A model generated the notes under the pieces. It worked only from the letters and a program-made list of their open reading frames with translations, searched no databases and was not told the DNA's origin. A stretch of 64,000 bases of DNA, from assembly GCA_037447655.1 (NCBI GenBank), contig JBBHKE010000376.1, positions 28,501 through 92,500 of the forward strand, in the 5' to 3' direction. The number at the start of each line of letters is the position of its first letter. Position 1 is the stretch's first letter. Positions 1-10,973 of this stretch are shown in pieces. The stretch is from Zygnema cylindricum (lineage: Eukaryota; Streptophyta; Zygnematophyceae; Zygnematales; Zygnemataceae). The translations under genes were made by a program, and so were the position numbers.

Positions 1-169
1 TTTGTATATTTCTACCGAGTAGTGGTTGTCGACCAAATAACACATTAGAAGGTTGAAATTTGCTAAGCTGGCTTGTACAAACATGCAATAACCCATGACA
101 ATATAATCAATGATTCATCCCACACAGTAATCTATTTCTCAAAACAATGTTTATGCAGAGCCCACTTAA

Positions 170-720
170 ATGTTTGCACCGCCTTCTCCGCCAAACCGTG
201 TGCCTGGGTTGATGTCGAATGGTTCAATGGTGATTGATCAACGCCTCCTCCAACATTTCCTGAAATTTGCCATAGAACTTGGTCCCTTGGTTTGTAAGGA
301 CTTCTGCTGGAGCTCCAAATCGGAGGAGCACATGCTCCTTGAAAGCGGTGGTGGTGAGTTTGGCAGTTTTGTGCAAAGGGCGACCACTTCCACCCATTTG
401 CTGAAATTCTCGATCATGAGCATGAGGTTTTTGTTGCCTCTTTGCGAAACGGGAAAATGACCAACCAGATCACACGACCACCTATAGGAGAGACCTCAGA
501 TATGCAAAGGTTGAAGTTTAGTCTGACGGTTAGAGAAAGAGGTTAGCAACCGGTCACATGTGCTACATCCATGTAACACGGCAACTACGTCTGCCTGCAT
601 GCTCTACCACCAATTACATGCCTGTACCAAACTCAAAGTCCGTTTAGTACCATAATGTCCCAGATTAGTATGAATCTGATCGATAAGTGATAGGCATTCT
701 CTCGGCCGAGGAACATGCCA
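170..720 (-). pseudogene. Gypsy integrase remnant
   Basis: The minus strand encodes an integrase zinc-finger relic (H-x4-H in HTNLGH, then CSTC) at about 715-545, followed by the catalytic core start (CDLVGHFP, then a MIENFSKWVEV block) at about 500-390. The block corresponds to the DxFSKWVE signature of Gypsy integrases, but with E in place of the usual D before N/H-FSKW. At least one stop codon falls inside the zinc finger. Integrase inserts the cDNA into the host genome. This copy is non-functional. Confidence 0.7.
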
Positions 721-917
721 ATGACTTCCATATGAGAGGAGACGGATAAGGGAACCTCCCATCTATAAGTAATTTTGAGCTCTTTTACGAACACGCTCCT
801 CCTCTCCTAGTGTTGTGCTTGTTCGAAATTACTGGGTGGATAAAAATAGGACCAAAGCACTATCCCGCCATGGATTGTATTCAATTTTGTGATATGTGGG
901 ACCCGGAAAATTGTAGA

Positions 918-1307
918 CTAGGTGTGCTCCAGCAGACAACGATGCAAGTGGTTCATCATCAAAATCCTGTCGCACTCCATTATCAGGAGAATTTTGTAAG
1001 GGGTTCGAGAAAGACCGTCGGCATTCAAACTGAGGAGCCCAGGTCGATAGATGATCTCCATATAGTATTCCTGCAAAAGAAGAGCCCAACAGGCTAACTT
1101 GTCGGATAGTTTGTCATTGGTCATGAGCCAATGCAATGGTTGATGGTCAGGGAGAAGAGTGAAAGTCTTACCATAAAGGTAATGGCGGAAATGCACAATT
1201 CTCCAAACGGCATCCAAACACTCCCCCTCATAATATGTAGTTTGACTCTGCTTGATTTTTGCTTCGACTAGCATAAGCCACCATGTATTCCTCACCTGTA
1301 AGCTCAC
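918..1307 (-). pseudogene. Gypsy RNase H remnant
   Basis: A 129-codon minus-strand frame has the classic Gypsy RNase H layout: a GECLDAVWRIVHFRHYLYG block, then DHQPLHWLMTNDKL, then a RPG...LNADGLSR end. This domain removes the RNA template during reverse transcription. It lies directly downstream (minus-strand sense) of the RT frame, as expected. The usual upstream catalytic D region is degraded. Confidence 0.85.
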
Positions 1308-1463
1308 GGTGAGCTAGGATGGCGTCAATACCAAGCCTACCAAAGTCTATCTGTAGGCATAATGGTAACTTATGATTTGGTGATCGGAGAATCGAAGCGG
1401 TGGATAGTGCTTTTTTAAATCTGTGGCATGCCTCAATCTGCTAGGGTCCCCAAGTAAGCTACG

Positions 1464-2420
1464 CTATTTTTTTAAGAGTTCATTTAGTGGGGATGCGAGC
1501 GTGCTAAACCCAAGAACAAACCTCCGATAATAATTAGCCAAACCTAAGAATGCACTCAGGCTCGTTAAATCTGTTGGGGTTGTTAGTTTCCTGATCGCTT
1601 CTACCTTGGCTTCTAGGGAAGTAATTCCCTCGGATAAGATAAAATGCCCGAGATATGGTACCTCTTCAGCCCCGAAGATGCATTTGGATGGATGACATTT
1701 GAGACCCACCTTTTTCAACTCTTTTAATACCCACTCTATATGTGGTGCGTGTTCCTCTATAGAGGATGAAGCAATGATTAAATCGTCAATGTAACAAACA
1801 GGCAAACTTACACCCCCCTTAGACTTAGTCCATAACCTTCTGGAATACGATAGGTGCATTTTTCAAGCTAAAGGCCATAACTGAACATTCCCAACGCCCA
1901 TCACTTCCCCAAAATGCAGTCTTATGTCGGTGTTTTTTCTCTGTTTAAATTTGGTTAAACCCTTGTTGTAGATCTTGAATGCTCAAATATTCAGCCCTTT
2001 CAACATGATCAAAAATGTACTCTACCAAAGGCATTGGATGTCGGTCCTAGATTGTACGCGAATTTAGTTCGCGATAGTCCCCGCACATACGACATTTTTT
2101 GAAATTCCCCTCCGTGTCTCTTTTACGAGGCATGACGGTGGGCGCCGCAAAGGTGGAGTCGGACCTATAAATCAGTCCTGCCTCTTCTAACTCTGAGCAT
2201 TGCTTGTCCACTGCATCCCATTCAGTTTATTATATACGATGCTTGGGTTTGAATATGGGTCTATCATCTTCCAGGCCAATGACATTCTCTAAATGGTGTG
2301 TTGACCCAAATCTTTCCTGGAGTAAGCGAATGCGTTTTAGTGTTCGTTTATAACTCCATTTAACAATTCCGGTTTTGGTTTTGTTTTTCCCGTCCCAAAA
2401 TTCCACGTTGGTTATTCATG
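1464..2420 (-). pseudogene. Gypsy reverse transcriptase remnant
   Basis: The minus strand shows the palm and connection motifs of a Ty3/Gypsy RT. A degraded CxDYRELN block lies near 2,090-2,060, an FSLKNAPIVFQ block near 1,880, and the catalytic YIDDLII box near 1,795. These are followed by YLGHFILSEGI and FLGLANYYRRF. Several frame changes separate the blocks; only the last 131 codons (1,859-1,464) form one open frame. The enzyme copies element RNA to DNA; this copy cannot be translated intact. Confidence 0.85.
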
Positions 2421-2629
2421 TGCGTTGATGGTAATGGCTTCCATGGCCTGTGCCAATGCTAGCTGCTCTTTCCCGACTAAAGACTGTCCCAACTTATACT
2501 CAACTGGGAGCTGATGCTAACAATTTCATGCATGATGCCAACTTCTAGATGGAAATGCAGTTGTCTAGTGTGGGACTGCGCGAACTAGTATCGAAGCTCT
2601 AGCCGTTGTGTATGCAGGAATAGACCAAA

Positions 2630-4054
2630 TCATGTGACTAGGTTCCAAGAAATCGTAAATAGTATGATTTGTGTCCGACATGGCAAAAAGAGGATAAAGA
2701 GAGATATGAAAAGTTGTACCCGGAAGAGAAGGTGAGGATTTACAAGCAATGTGTTTGAATGGTGTATTTCCCCTCCAGCTGATTGAGAACGATAGTTCTG
2801 TGCATATCGATCGGCTACAAACCCTACGCCGAAGACAAATGACAGGGATTGAGGATCCATATTTTGACCAAGTAAGGTGCAGCGCTGCCGCTCACTGAGT
2901 CTTGGGGCAGCGGTAGTGCTTAGAATGAAATGGAGTAAGAGTTCTCTCTGCGCAACAGTAGGTTCTTCTATAATGCCAATATGAGTGCTCTGAAGCATAC
3001 CAGTTCCGTTATGTGAATATGCACGGGAGTTTGGATATGGGACTAATGTAGGAAGTGCACGTAATGGTAGGCCAGGGGTATTAAGACAAACTGCAGGAGG
3101 ATAGTGTGTCTAGACACGTGTTTGGACCTTATGAAATGAAAGAAGTGCTTATTTAATGAAAAGTTTAGGTGGTCGGACAACAAGGTTAGCTTCCTGGAGC
3201 CGGCCTATGTCAACCAGATTAGTCCACTAGGAACGAACTTTGTGGGACTGCGACCCATGACGTGCGGCATTGATTATTAGTGGGGGTCGAATAAATGATT
3301 CGATACGTTTGTAATTTGTGAGAACCATAGGTCGGGGGTCATTATGAGCCGCGACGTTTTCTAAAACGTGTCCAAAGGGACGGTTTGATGACTAAAAGAA
3401 ATGGATAAGATGCACTACCTCAAAGAACAGTTTACTGCGCGGATCTGCTAGACCTGAACCCTTCCAAGCTCGAGACATACCCTGACATTCCCATCCTGCA
3501 AAAAGGAGATCGATTGGTTGTAACTTCTCCAGGTGGTGATTACCTATTAGACCGATATCCTTCACTAAAGCTGAATGCATACTATAAAACGCAGACTGTG
3601 GTAGGAGGTGAGGGTATTGTTTATGTAAGATTTGACAGTGGTGCAACTGAGCACCTCTAGCCAAAGGGTCACTATCTACGGAATAAATCTGCTTGATTAG
3701 AATATCGTTCCTAAGGCATAAGAGAAGTGTGGTACCTATTCTTGCAAACACGTCTAAGATAACAAGACCGTTTGGGTTAGGTTGTAAACTGACTAGCTTC
3801 CATTCAATCGGCAGAAACCCGGAGGGATCTTTTACAATCGCAGGTGGATCCGGAATACTGAATAAAGGAATTGGTGCAGTAAACTTATAGAAACAGTCAA
3901 AATTTGAAGAGTCAATAATAAAACCTAGGGTGCCAAATAATTCCGCCATCCTTGAGAGTTCTGGTAAGATTTCTTCCGCGATTAAAGATTCAAAAATATG
4001 AGCACCTATACAACCTGCAGCATAGGCTGGCAAGACAAACGCAGAATGAGCCAT
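2630..4054 (-). pseudogene. Cytosine-5 DNA methyltransferase module within Gypsy pol
   Basis: The 220-codon minus-strand frame at 4,054-3,392 has a motif I block (VILDVFARIGT), a SAM-pocket acidic stretch (YSVDSDPLARG) and a motif IV block (LLFAGWECQGMSRAWKGSG) followed by LADPRSKLFFEVV. These are hallmarks of C5-methyltransferases; the Cys of CQG is the usual nucleophile. A second frame (2,998-2,630) carries TTAAPRLSERQRCTLLGQ, which resembles the C-terminal motif IX/X region. The gap at 3,391-3,000, where the target-recognition domain should lie, is broken. Two key positions deviate: R for G in FAGIG, and E for the Pro before CQG. The product would methylate cytosine in DNA. It could in principle be a separate host pseudogene trapped between repeats, but its fit between PR and RT on the same strand favours a pol module. 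Confidence 0.75.
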
Positions 4055-4259
4055 AGTAGGAATGGGTTGATGAACTGAGATAAAAGGTAAGCAAACTTTG
4101 CGTTTCGGAAAATCTTTTGATATGTACGAAAACGTTTGATCTACATATCAACCCTCCCCCCTACTCATAAAATGACGTCCTGGCTGACCAAGTACTTATA
4201 ATCACTACACTTGGTGACCAAAGCGTGAGCATATATTTTTGCGAAATCGGATTTTTGAT

Positions 4260-4876
4260 CGACACTGAAATTGAAAACATAGTGGTTCTTTTGTCCTACG
4301 TAGGACTGGTGTTATGGTTCATACGGAAGTCAACAAACGAATGGTAGTGGGTTGTAGTGTATCTGCCGTAAGATCTATTTTTTTGGCAAAATCTGATTCG
4401 AGGATAATGGGTTTTTCCATTGTGTCTAAGAGAGGTAAAGTTTGGGCCACCCCATTATCTGTGAACACACATAACTTCTTATCGTGAAAACTGATGTGTG
4501 GAGTAAGAGTGGAACGCTCTTCGTTAGTAATTGCTTGAAGAGATAGGGTACTACGATGGTGTTAAAGCGCTTCTAATGCATGAACATATTGAGATAGATA
4601 TGAGGAATTAGCCTTGTTAATCGATTTAGGAAACATAGTGGACAGTATTGCTCACCGTTTTTTGACCTTATAGGCATCTTGTTTACTCCCCTCTAGAATA
4701 GTTAAGGCCTCAGCAGTGATGCTAAAGACTATTTCCGGGATAAGGGTTTTAGGTTCTTTAGCGAAAGATAATGGTATGCGAGTGTTAATGGATTTAGACT
4801 CACCATTATGATCGGGTCCCTTTGAAAAGATCTGCCCAGTGTTAAACGGTTGATTCTCGGAGAGATCGCCCAACAA
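4260..4876 (-). pseudogene. Gag/protease-like segment of the Gypsy element
   Basis: Two minus-strand frames lie upstream of the methyltransferase: 74 codons at 4,876-4,652, and a frame at about 4,556-4,260. The second contains LPLLDTMEKPIILESDFAKK, resembling the PIILGxDF segment near the end of retropepsin-like domains of Gypsy elements. The catalytic DTG/DSG triad is not visible. I assign a protease role from position and this one motif only. The 74-codon frame is unrecognised. Confidence 0.4.
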
Positions 4877-5115
4877 AAGAGGGCATATGGACTACGGTTT
4901 GGGCAATTCTAGTTAATTGCGGTTTAACCTACGCCATAAGCGCGGTAAACTGCTCCTTTATAAGGAGGAAGAAGAGGCGAAAATCCTAGAGGAAGAGGGG
5001 GAAGAGGACATGAAAGGGCTGGAGATCTCCTTCCCAGCCCGGATATTCAGATCCGACCAATTTTGCGTTTTTTTAGTGCAGCAATCTCGATGACATGGTG
5101 GCTTCTTGCCCAGAT

Positions 5116-5490
5116 GAGGAGCGTCAATGTCATTTTTGCGGGAAATGGGGCCATATTAGCCCCCAGTGTTTTTCAAAGGCTGAAAATAGAGGAGCCAACC
5201 GTAGAGGAGACGGCGGCGGCCGATAAGGTGGACGCGGCAACGGTCATCTTGGCGGCCCCGGTGGTCATGGAGGCCGCCATGGAAGAGGAGGAGGACACTT
5301 TATGGGTGACGATTACTTTGAGGGAGGCGACGAAGAGCAAATATTTTCCGCCCTTAACCTATTGCTTGATCTTTTGACACATTCTACACTACACGAAAAA
5401 GAGTGCATTATTGACACTGGAGCGTCACATAACATTTGTACTGACGCTTCACTCTTTGACGATTTTTGTGACCTCACGGTACCAAAATGA
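5116..5490 (+). pseudogene. Copia1 gag zinc knuckle and aspartic protease
   Basis: In the frame with codons beginning at 5,128 there is a CCHC knuckle (CHFCGKWGHISPQC, 5,128-5,169), which binds element RNA in Gag. It is followed by a Gly/Arg-rich linker, a TAA stop in that linker, and the protease active-site block CIIDTGASHNIC (5,404-5,439). DTGA is the catalytic triad of retropepsins. Only the last 62 codons (5,302-5,490) are continuous. Confidence 0.75.
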
Positions 5491-5799
5491 ATCACTGTTG
5501 TACGTGGACAAGTGAGTTCGATAAGTATCGTGGGTACTGTAAAAATTGGATTTGCCAAGATTAGACTCACGTGGGGTAGAAAAAGTTACGCAAATTCAAT
5601 TAACAAATGTTTTGTACTTACCTAAAGGATCAGTGAACCTTCTCAGTGTACCGCAGATTTAGTGAGCGGGCGGCAACATACTTGCGTACAGAGACTCCAC
5701 AATAAAAATTGTACGATCGGATGTGTACAAATAGGTGAAGGAGAAGTCACGGATTTTATGCATAGTCGCCTAAAATGGCGTCGGCCAAAATTCCCCCCA

Positions 5800-6269
5800 A
5801 ATTCTAATGGTATTTTTTCGCAAAACTTTGAGTTGAAAGGCCATTTAACCTTGTGGCACCACTGGATGTCTCACACATACGAGACGAGTTTACGACGGAT
5901 GATAAAAAATGTAAGCGTGCGGGAAATGGACTTGGCGTCGGGGCAAAAATTTAATGGGTGTGAAGAGTGTAGTAAGGGGAGACAAATCTGAAAGCTACAT
6001 CCGGCTAAGGGTCCCATGCATCGATCTAAGCATCCGCTTGATCTAGTGCAAATTGATTTATGTGGGGACGTGAAACCAAAGACGATTGGTGGAAACAAAT
6101 ATATTATGGTGGTGGTGGACGACTTCTCTCGCTTCACATGGGAAATATTACTAAAACACAAATTCGAAACTTTTTTACATTTTCAAGAGCAGTATGTGAT
6201 GGCCGAAAGGGAATGTGAGAGAAAGTTAAAATCTATTAGATCGGATAATGGAGGGGAATTTATTGCTTT
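5800..6269 (+). pseudogene. Copia1 GAG-pre-integrase and integrase, 5' part
   Basis: The frame encodes a pre-integrase zinc-binding segment (LTLWHHWMSH, then CEECSKGRQ) and the integrase core start. The core includes LVQIDLCGDV (first catalytic Asp), VVVDDFSRFTW and RSDNGGEFIAF (second catalytic Asp in SDNGGE). A TGA interrupts it at about 5,989. It ends at 6,269, where the solo LTR inserted between the codons for A and F of GGEFIAF. Confidence 0.8.
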
Positions 6270-7175
6270 TGTTGAAAAGAGGTAATTAGTATTTCACTTC
6301 CCTGTTTTAGTTTTGCTTTAAAGAAAGAGAGTGAGGATCAAAGGCGCGCCATGGCTGCCGCCATATTTAGAAAGTGGCAGTTTTTCAAGTAAAGGGTATT
6401 TTACTAAAATGATGCCTAAGTCTAGATTTGAACCTATGACCTCTAAAGTCTCTATAGCCTAACGCCTTAACCATTTAGGCGTTACGAAACGATACACGTG
6501 ACGGGTTTTATAAATACATAAACATTAACGCAACAGTTAATTAACAGCATACTAACCTAAAGGAGCAATTTCTGCATGTACGCAAATCTAAACCGTGTAA
6601 AATATGTTTTGATCGGACGGCCGACATTATAGCCGACACGCGAAGTGAGCTTTTTGGCGGCATACGGAGATAGCGTCACGCGGTGCCACGTGGCGCCACA
6701 TTATTTGATACCGGAAAAGATGGGAGGAGGAACCATGGCTTCCGATTTGACATGTGTCACCTTGTAGACCTTGTCGTACAATGGTCGTACAATAAGTACA
6801 TCGCCCATTGTACCTTCTTGTACTATATAGTGTTCCTATTGGACTAGGGTTTAGTAGTAGGTAGTCGTGAGTAGGCAGACCAAGACTTAGTGATATTTAG
6901 GTACCTCTCTCTAATAAGAGAACTTGCAACTATAAAGGTCATCTTTGACCAACCATAACGTACTGCTCAGGGGAGCAAATTCAGTGATTCTTTTTGCGTT
7001 TGACTCAAGGGAGTCTTGTCATCACAGGGGTGAGAGTGGTCAGAATATTTGTGTGCCTGGGCGGCGCTTATTCAGCGGGAAAGTAGAAGGGGAAAATATT
7101 ATCCTAGAGGCTTTCCATAGGTTGGCTTTACATAGGCTGCTCATTCTGTGGGTCAATGGAGACCACAGAATTTTA
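6270..7175 (+). repeat. Solo LTR, family B, inserted in copia1 integrase
   Basis: This 906-bp segment begins TGTTGAAA and ends AGAATTTTA (family ending TTTCA, here mutated). It is flanked by GCTTT at 6,265-6,269 and 7,176-7,180, an exact 5-bp target duplication. Removing it together with one GCTTT restores the integrase reading frame. It matches, in reverse complement, the LTR at 12,136-13,372, including the shared TGGCGCCACATTA and CGTACAATGG stretches. No internal region is present, so it is a solo LTR formed by LTR-LTR recombination. It contains a minus-strand tRNA-like stretch at 6,423-6,486. Confidence 0.85.
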
Positions 7176-7943
7176 GCTTTTGATCCTTATTCTAAAGTGT
7201 GGGGAATTTCTCACCAATATACTGTATCTTACTCACCGTAATCAAATGGCGTTGCGGAAAGGGAGAACCGCACTCTTTAAGAGATGGTACGATCCATGGT
7301 ACACGGATCGGGAAAGAGCATTTATTTATGGGGCGATGCAATTTTGACGGCAAATTATATTTGCAATCGGAGGATTACATCGGTTTCGGATGATAAAACT
7401 CCGTACGAATTGTGGTATGGCCGAAAACCTACTCTTCACCGCATTCGGATTTGGGGATGTTGTGCATCGATTTATATTCAAGCACAAAAGAGAAAAGGAA
7501 AATTTGCATCAAGAAGTTGGAGTGGTTATTTTGTGGGGTATAGCAATAAAGGGAGTATTTATCAAGTTTATGATCCCATTCGGAATGTCATTGAGGAATC
7601 AAGGAATGTGGATTTTCACGAGGATTTATTATCCACAATCTCTCTATCCTTCAAACGTCATTCTAATCTTGATTTTCATGAGGAATTTGAAATTTGTGAT
7701 CTTCGTGACATTGAGGGTTCAGATTCGAAAACTGATCCGGAATCCACCTCCAATGTTAAGAGGGGGAAAGATAAAATTGTGGAAAATGTAAATATTGATA
7801 ACATTGGTGGGGATTCACGAAGCGAAAATTCCCAAATGTCTTCGGACACGAGAAAATCTTCGTCTTCTAAATCGAGTGGACGGAATATCATTGAGGAGGA
7901 ACCGGCAAAGGGGAAAAAGAATTTGAGCCGAGGAGGAGTATGA
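7176..7943 (+). pseudogene. Copia1 integrase, 3' part
   Basis: The frame resumes with GISHQYTVSYSP, a stop (CAA to TAA), then SNGVAERENRTL. The third catalytic acidic residue is in the GVAERE block. It continues through TPYELWYGRKPTLHRIRIWGC and a YFVGYSNKG block typical of the Copia integrase C-terminus, then a Ser-rich acidic linker up to 7,943. Later frames are broken. Confidence 0.8.
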
Positions 7944-8129
7944 GAGAGAATAGGGGAAAGAAACCGGCTCGTCTTTCTTTCGATGGTAAGGGATATATTG
8001 AAAATTCTTGTTATTATATTTCAAGGGCTAGGGAGGAGGATTTCTTCTTATAGCAATCATTTTGGGACTATATGTCGGGCGATCCGCAATCGTACATAGA
8101 AGCACAAAATTCATGCAATTGGGAGAATC

Positions 8130-9027
8130 ATTGGAAACCAGAGTGGGAAAAAGAACTTTAATCTATCATCAACAGACGAACATTTGAGGAGGTAAGTTTA
8201 CCGGAAGGTAAAAATACTATTGATGCGAAAGTGGATTTTTAAAACTAAAACTTGTGCATCGGGGGAAATAGTAAAACATAAGGCTCGGCTAGTTTGTAAG
8301 GGCTTTCAACAAAGGGAAGCAGTAGATTATACGGAGACATGCACCGGAAATGAAGTTTGATTCTTTAAGGATGATCATTGCTATTGCCGCTACCGGCAAA
8401 AAGCACATTCACCAAATGGACGTAGAGACGGCGATCTTGAATGGTGATTTAGAGGAGGAGGTTTATATGAAATTTCTGGAGGGAGTAGTGTCGAAGGAGG
8501 GGATGGTATGGCGGCTCCGAAAGTCCTTATACAGACTAAAACAAGCACCGCGGACTTCGTATTTACGATTACACAAGGTCTTTAAAGAATTTGGATTCGT
8601 ACGAACAATTTCAGATTCTAGAGTTTACGTAAAAGGTGAGGGGGAGGATCAAATCAAATTTTTTGTCTACGTGGATGACTTTTTAATAATATTTGCCAAG
8701 TTTACGCGAATTGCGAAATTGAAAGAATACGTGCGTCTACATTTTAAAGTCAAAAATTTAGGGGAGGTACAATGTATTCTTGGAGTGGAAGTTTTAACGT
8801 ACGAAAATAGGGATATTAAATTGTCGCAAGCGCAATATCGTAAAGAAGTACTGACAAAATTTGCTATGTTGGATTCTCAGCCGGTTTTGACACCACTAGA
8901 TTCCAAACTTCAATATCACAAATTTGAGGAGGAGGAGGAGGAGGAGCAACTCATCAAAGCATATCTCCCCTCATCAAGGCAAAGATGCTCTAAGACGCTA
9001 ATTTTCTACATGTCTACAGATGTTTAA
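8130..9027 (+). pseudogene. Copia1 reverse transcriptase, truncated
   Basis: From about 8,200 broken frames encode the Copia RT opening (KHKARLVCKGFQQ), then a 225-codon frame from 8,350. That frame includes HQMDVETAILNGDLEEEVYM, SLYRLKQAP and the catalytic box FVYVDDFLII near 8,670. After QPVLTPLDSK the sequence runs into a short GAG repeat (8,926-8,946) and ends near 8,990, so the thumb, connection and RNase H are missing. Confidence 0.8.
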
Positions 9028-9029
9028 TA

Positions 9030-10500
9030 CAAGTTAGTCATATACATGTACTTAAGTGTGATGAGAATAAACGTACAAAATTGTGCCATAACCATACCAT
9101 GAGACAAAACATATAGGAAGAGTCATATGTTTAAACCTCACAAATAGACAAACTATAACTATTGAACGCTATTGTATTGCTGAAATAATGACAAAATTAC
9201 CGATGATTTACAAATGTAAATGGTGTTGGAGACTTTGTAGTCCAGGCTTTCACCAACTACAGTCAAAACTAGTACGAAAAGAAGCTACCCAATTCAAATT
9301 TGATGTTTTACACATATTTCCATATGCAATATAGACATATGTTCCTAAATGCTGATAAGTTGTTTAGCTACATATGCAAAAAAGGCGTGCTACTGGGTTG
9401 CGCTCCAATAATAAATTTTACTCCCATTGAGAGGCTAAGGGTGACGATGATTTGTTTTGCTGCCCCCGACTCACAACAGATATGGAGTGCATGAAAACTA
9501 TGGCATGTGGAGAAATAAACTCATCACATGAAGTTAGAAAGTATTCCTAAAAGTGGGGATCATAAGGAGCAAAAACACTTGCCGACACAAACAACTTGGA
9601 TTTCCACAATGCTAAAAAAAAACAAAAAAATCATTATATCCATGCAACAATATGGTTTATATATGGAAGGAAGTGCTTACCTGTTTCACCGATAAATACT
9701 GTGGTTTTTGAAGCACATACTAGTGCACTCTTTCATTGCACTTTGGGCTTGTGAGGGATACGGTGTAGTTGTAAAACGCGGTATTGTTGGTTCTCGCAGC
9801 CCCTTTTGGGAAGAGCGCACTTGGATTAAGAAGTGAGTGGACGATGTGTGACGACACGGTTGTGGGTAATTTCGATAAAATTGTTAAAAAATGCAAAAGG
9901 AAAAGGTAAAATAAAAATTAAGTGCAAAGATCATTTGGAATTTGCGAGAATTTAATGTATAGAGAGGCTTGCAGAAAAGAAAAAAACAGTTCAAATTATA
10001 ATTGACATGTCCAGCCAGGTGTTTTGAACATCGTTAGGGTGGTAACGAAGGAGCACCAACACGATAGCGAGTGTATTGGTATTTTTGACATTCTCGTGCA
10101 CAAAGTGGTTTTCCATGGCGGACAAAAGGTCGTTGATTGTGTGCTAGGACGGAACGTGCACATCAAACTGCTTTAAGCGAAAAATGTCTTCAAAAAGTCG
10201 AACTAAGTTCACCGTTTTCTCCTGCGGCACCACCTTTGGAATCTCCCAAAGCCATGGCTGCTGTCAATATCATTTTGTGGAATTTCACAAAGAGAGATCT
10301 TCAAAATAAAAAAATCTTGTCTTTCAACAAACACAACGGAGCAAATACATTATTTTGACAGCAAAGAAATATGGTGGATGCTAGCAATAGTTTAAGAGAA
10401 TTCAATGACTCATTACTTTTTGTTTAAAAACTTTATTTTTTAATATACTTTTTACGATCAAAGAACCCGAAGGACAGCTATTAAGCAAAGGTACCGCACC
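9030..10500. other. Unassigned spacer between Copia remnants
   Basis: I see no convincing gene. Short frames occur but lack recognisable motifs. The stretch is AT-rich and probably holds decayed repeat sequence, possibly including part of the copia4 3' LTR at its right side. Confidence 0.5.
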
Positions 10501-10973
10501 GATTTTTTTGGCCAGTATTTAAGATTGTGTAATTGATCCATAACGCGTATCCAAATTTAAATATAGATGTGGTTCCTTTATATACGATATAGGGTGAGGC
10601 GATGTTGATTGGTGATTGTGTTTATAGGAGTAGGATTATTGGACGACACAATAAAAGACAAAGAGAGTCAAAGCATTTAAAATTGTTTGATCAAAATTGA
10701 TAATTTCATTATGCAACAAGATCCTCTTATTTAACGTGACAAAATGCTAATTATTGTGGATAGTGGTGTACTACGCTACCTAAATTGGATTTGGGCAGCT
10801 ACATAAAGACCAAATCTATTAGGCAAAGTTGAGCGACGAAAAGAAAAGGAAAGAATAAGACTGAAACTAGAATTACAAGACCGCACTTGAATAAGTGGAG
10901 CACGGTTTTGTTTACGTAAGAAAAATGAGACTAAAGTGGACGTATAGAAACATACTAAAAATAACATTTAACA
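10500..10973 (-). repeat. Copia4 3' LTR (outer end not resolved)
   Basis: On the minus strand the coding end ...SLRGGC is followed by the polypurine run GAGGGGGGG and then TGTTAAATG at 10,973, the expected start of a Copia 3' LTR. The LTR proceeds leftward through AT-rich sequence with no genes. Its far end is not visible because no second copy of this LTR survives in the window; the left coordinate is a guess. Confidence 0.5.

Larger units (their letters stand above)
1..4880 (-). mobile_element. Degenerate Ty3/Gypsy retroelement carrying a C5-DNA methyltransferase
   Basis: Read on the minus strand, the stretch contains in order a protease-like segment (about 4,560-4,300), a cytosine-5 methyltransferase in two pieces (4,054-3,392 and 2,998-2,630), reverse transcriptase (about 2,420-1,464), RNase H (1,307-918) and integrase (about 720-170). 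The PR-RT-RH-IN order is that of Ty3/Gypsy elements; the methyltransferase between PR and RT is an addition. Frameshifts and stops break every domain, so the copy is dead. No LTR is visible: the 3' end lies left of the window and the 5' end fades out near 4,880, where a plus-strand Copia element begins. The domain identities are secure from motifs. That all pieces belong to one element is inferred from shared strand, order and spacing. Confidence 0.75.
4950..9030 (+). mobile_element. Degenerate Ty1/Copia element ('copia1'), split by a solo LTR
   Basis: The plus strand shows Copia order: gag zinc knuckle, protease, GAG-pre-integrase, integrase, reverse transcriptase. The integrase reading frame stops at 6,269 and resumes at 7,176 across a 906-bp LTR insertion flanked by GCTTT. 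The RT is cut off just after the YVDD region near 8,985, so RNase H, the polypurine tract and 3' LTR are missing. No 5' LTR or PBS is recognised before 4,950. Multiple stops show it is an old dead copy. Its proteins differ clearly from those of COPIA2, so it is a separate lineage. Confidence 0.8.
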
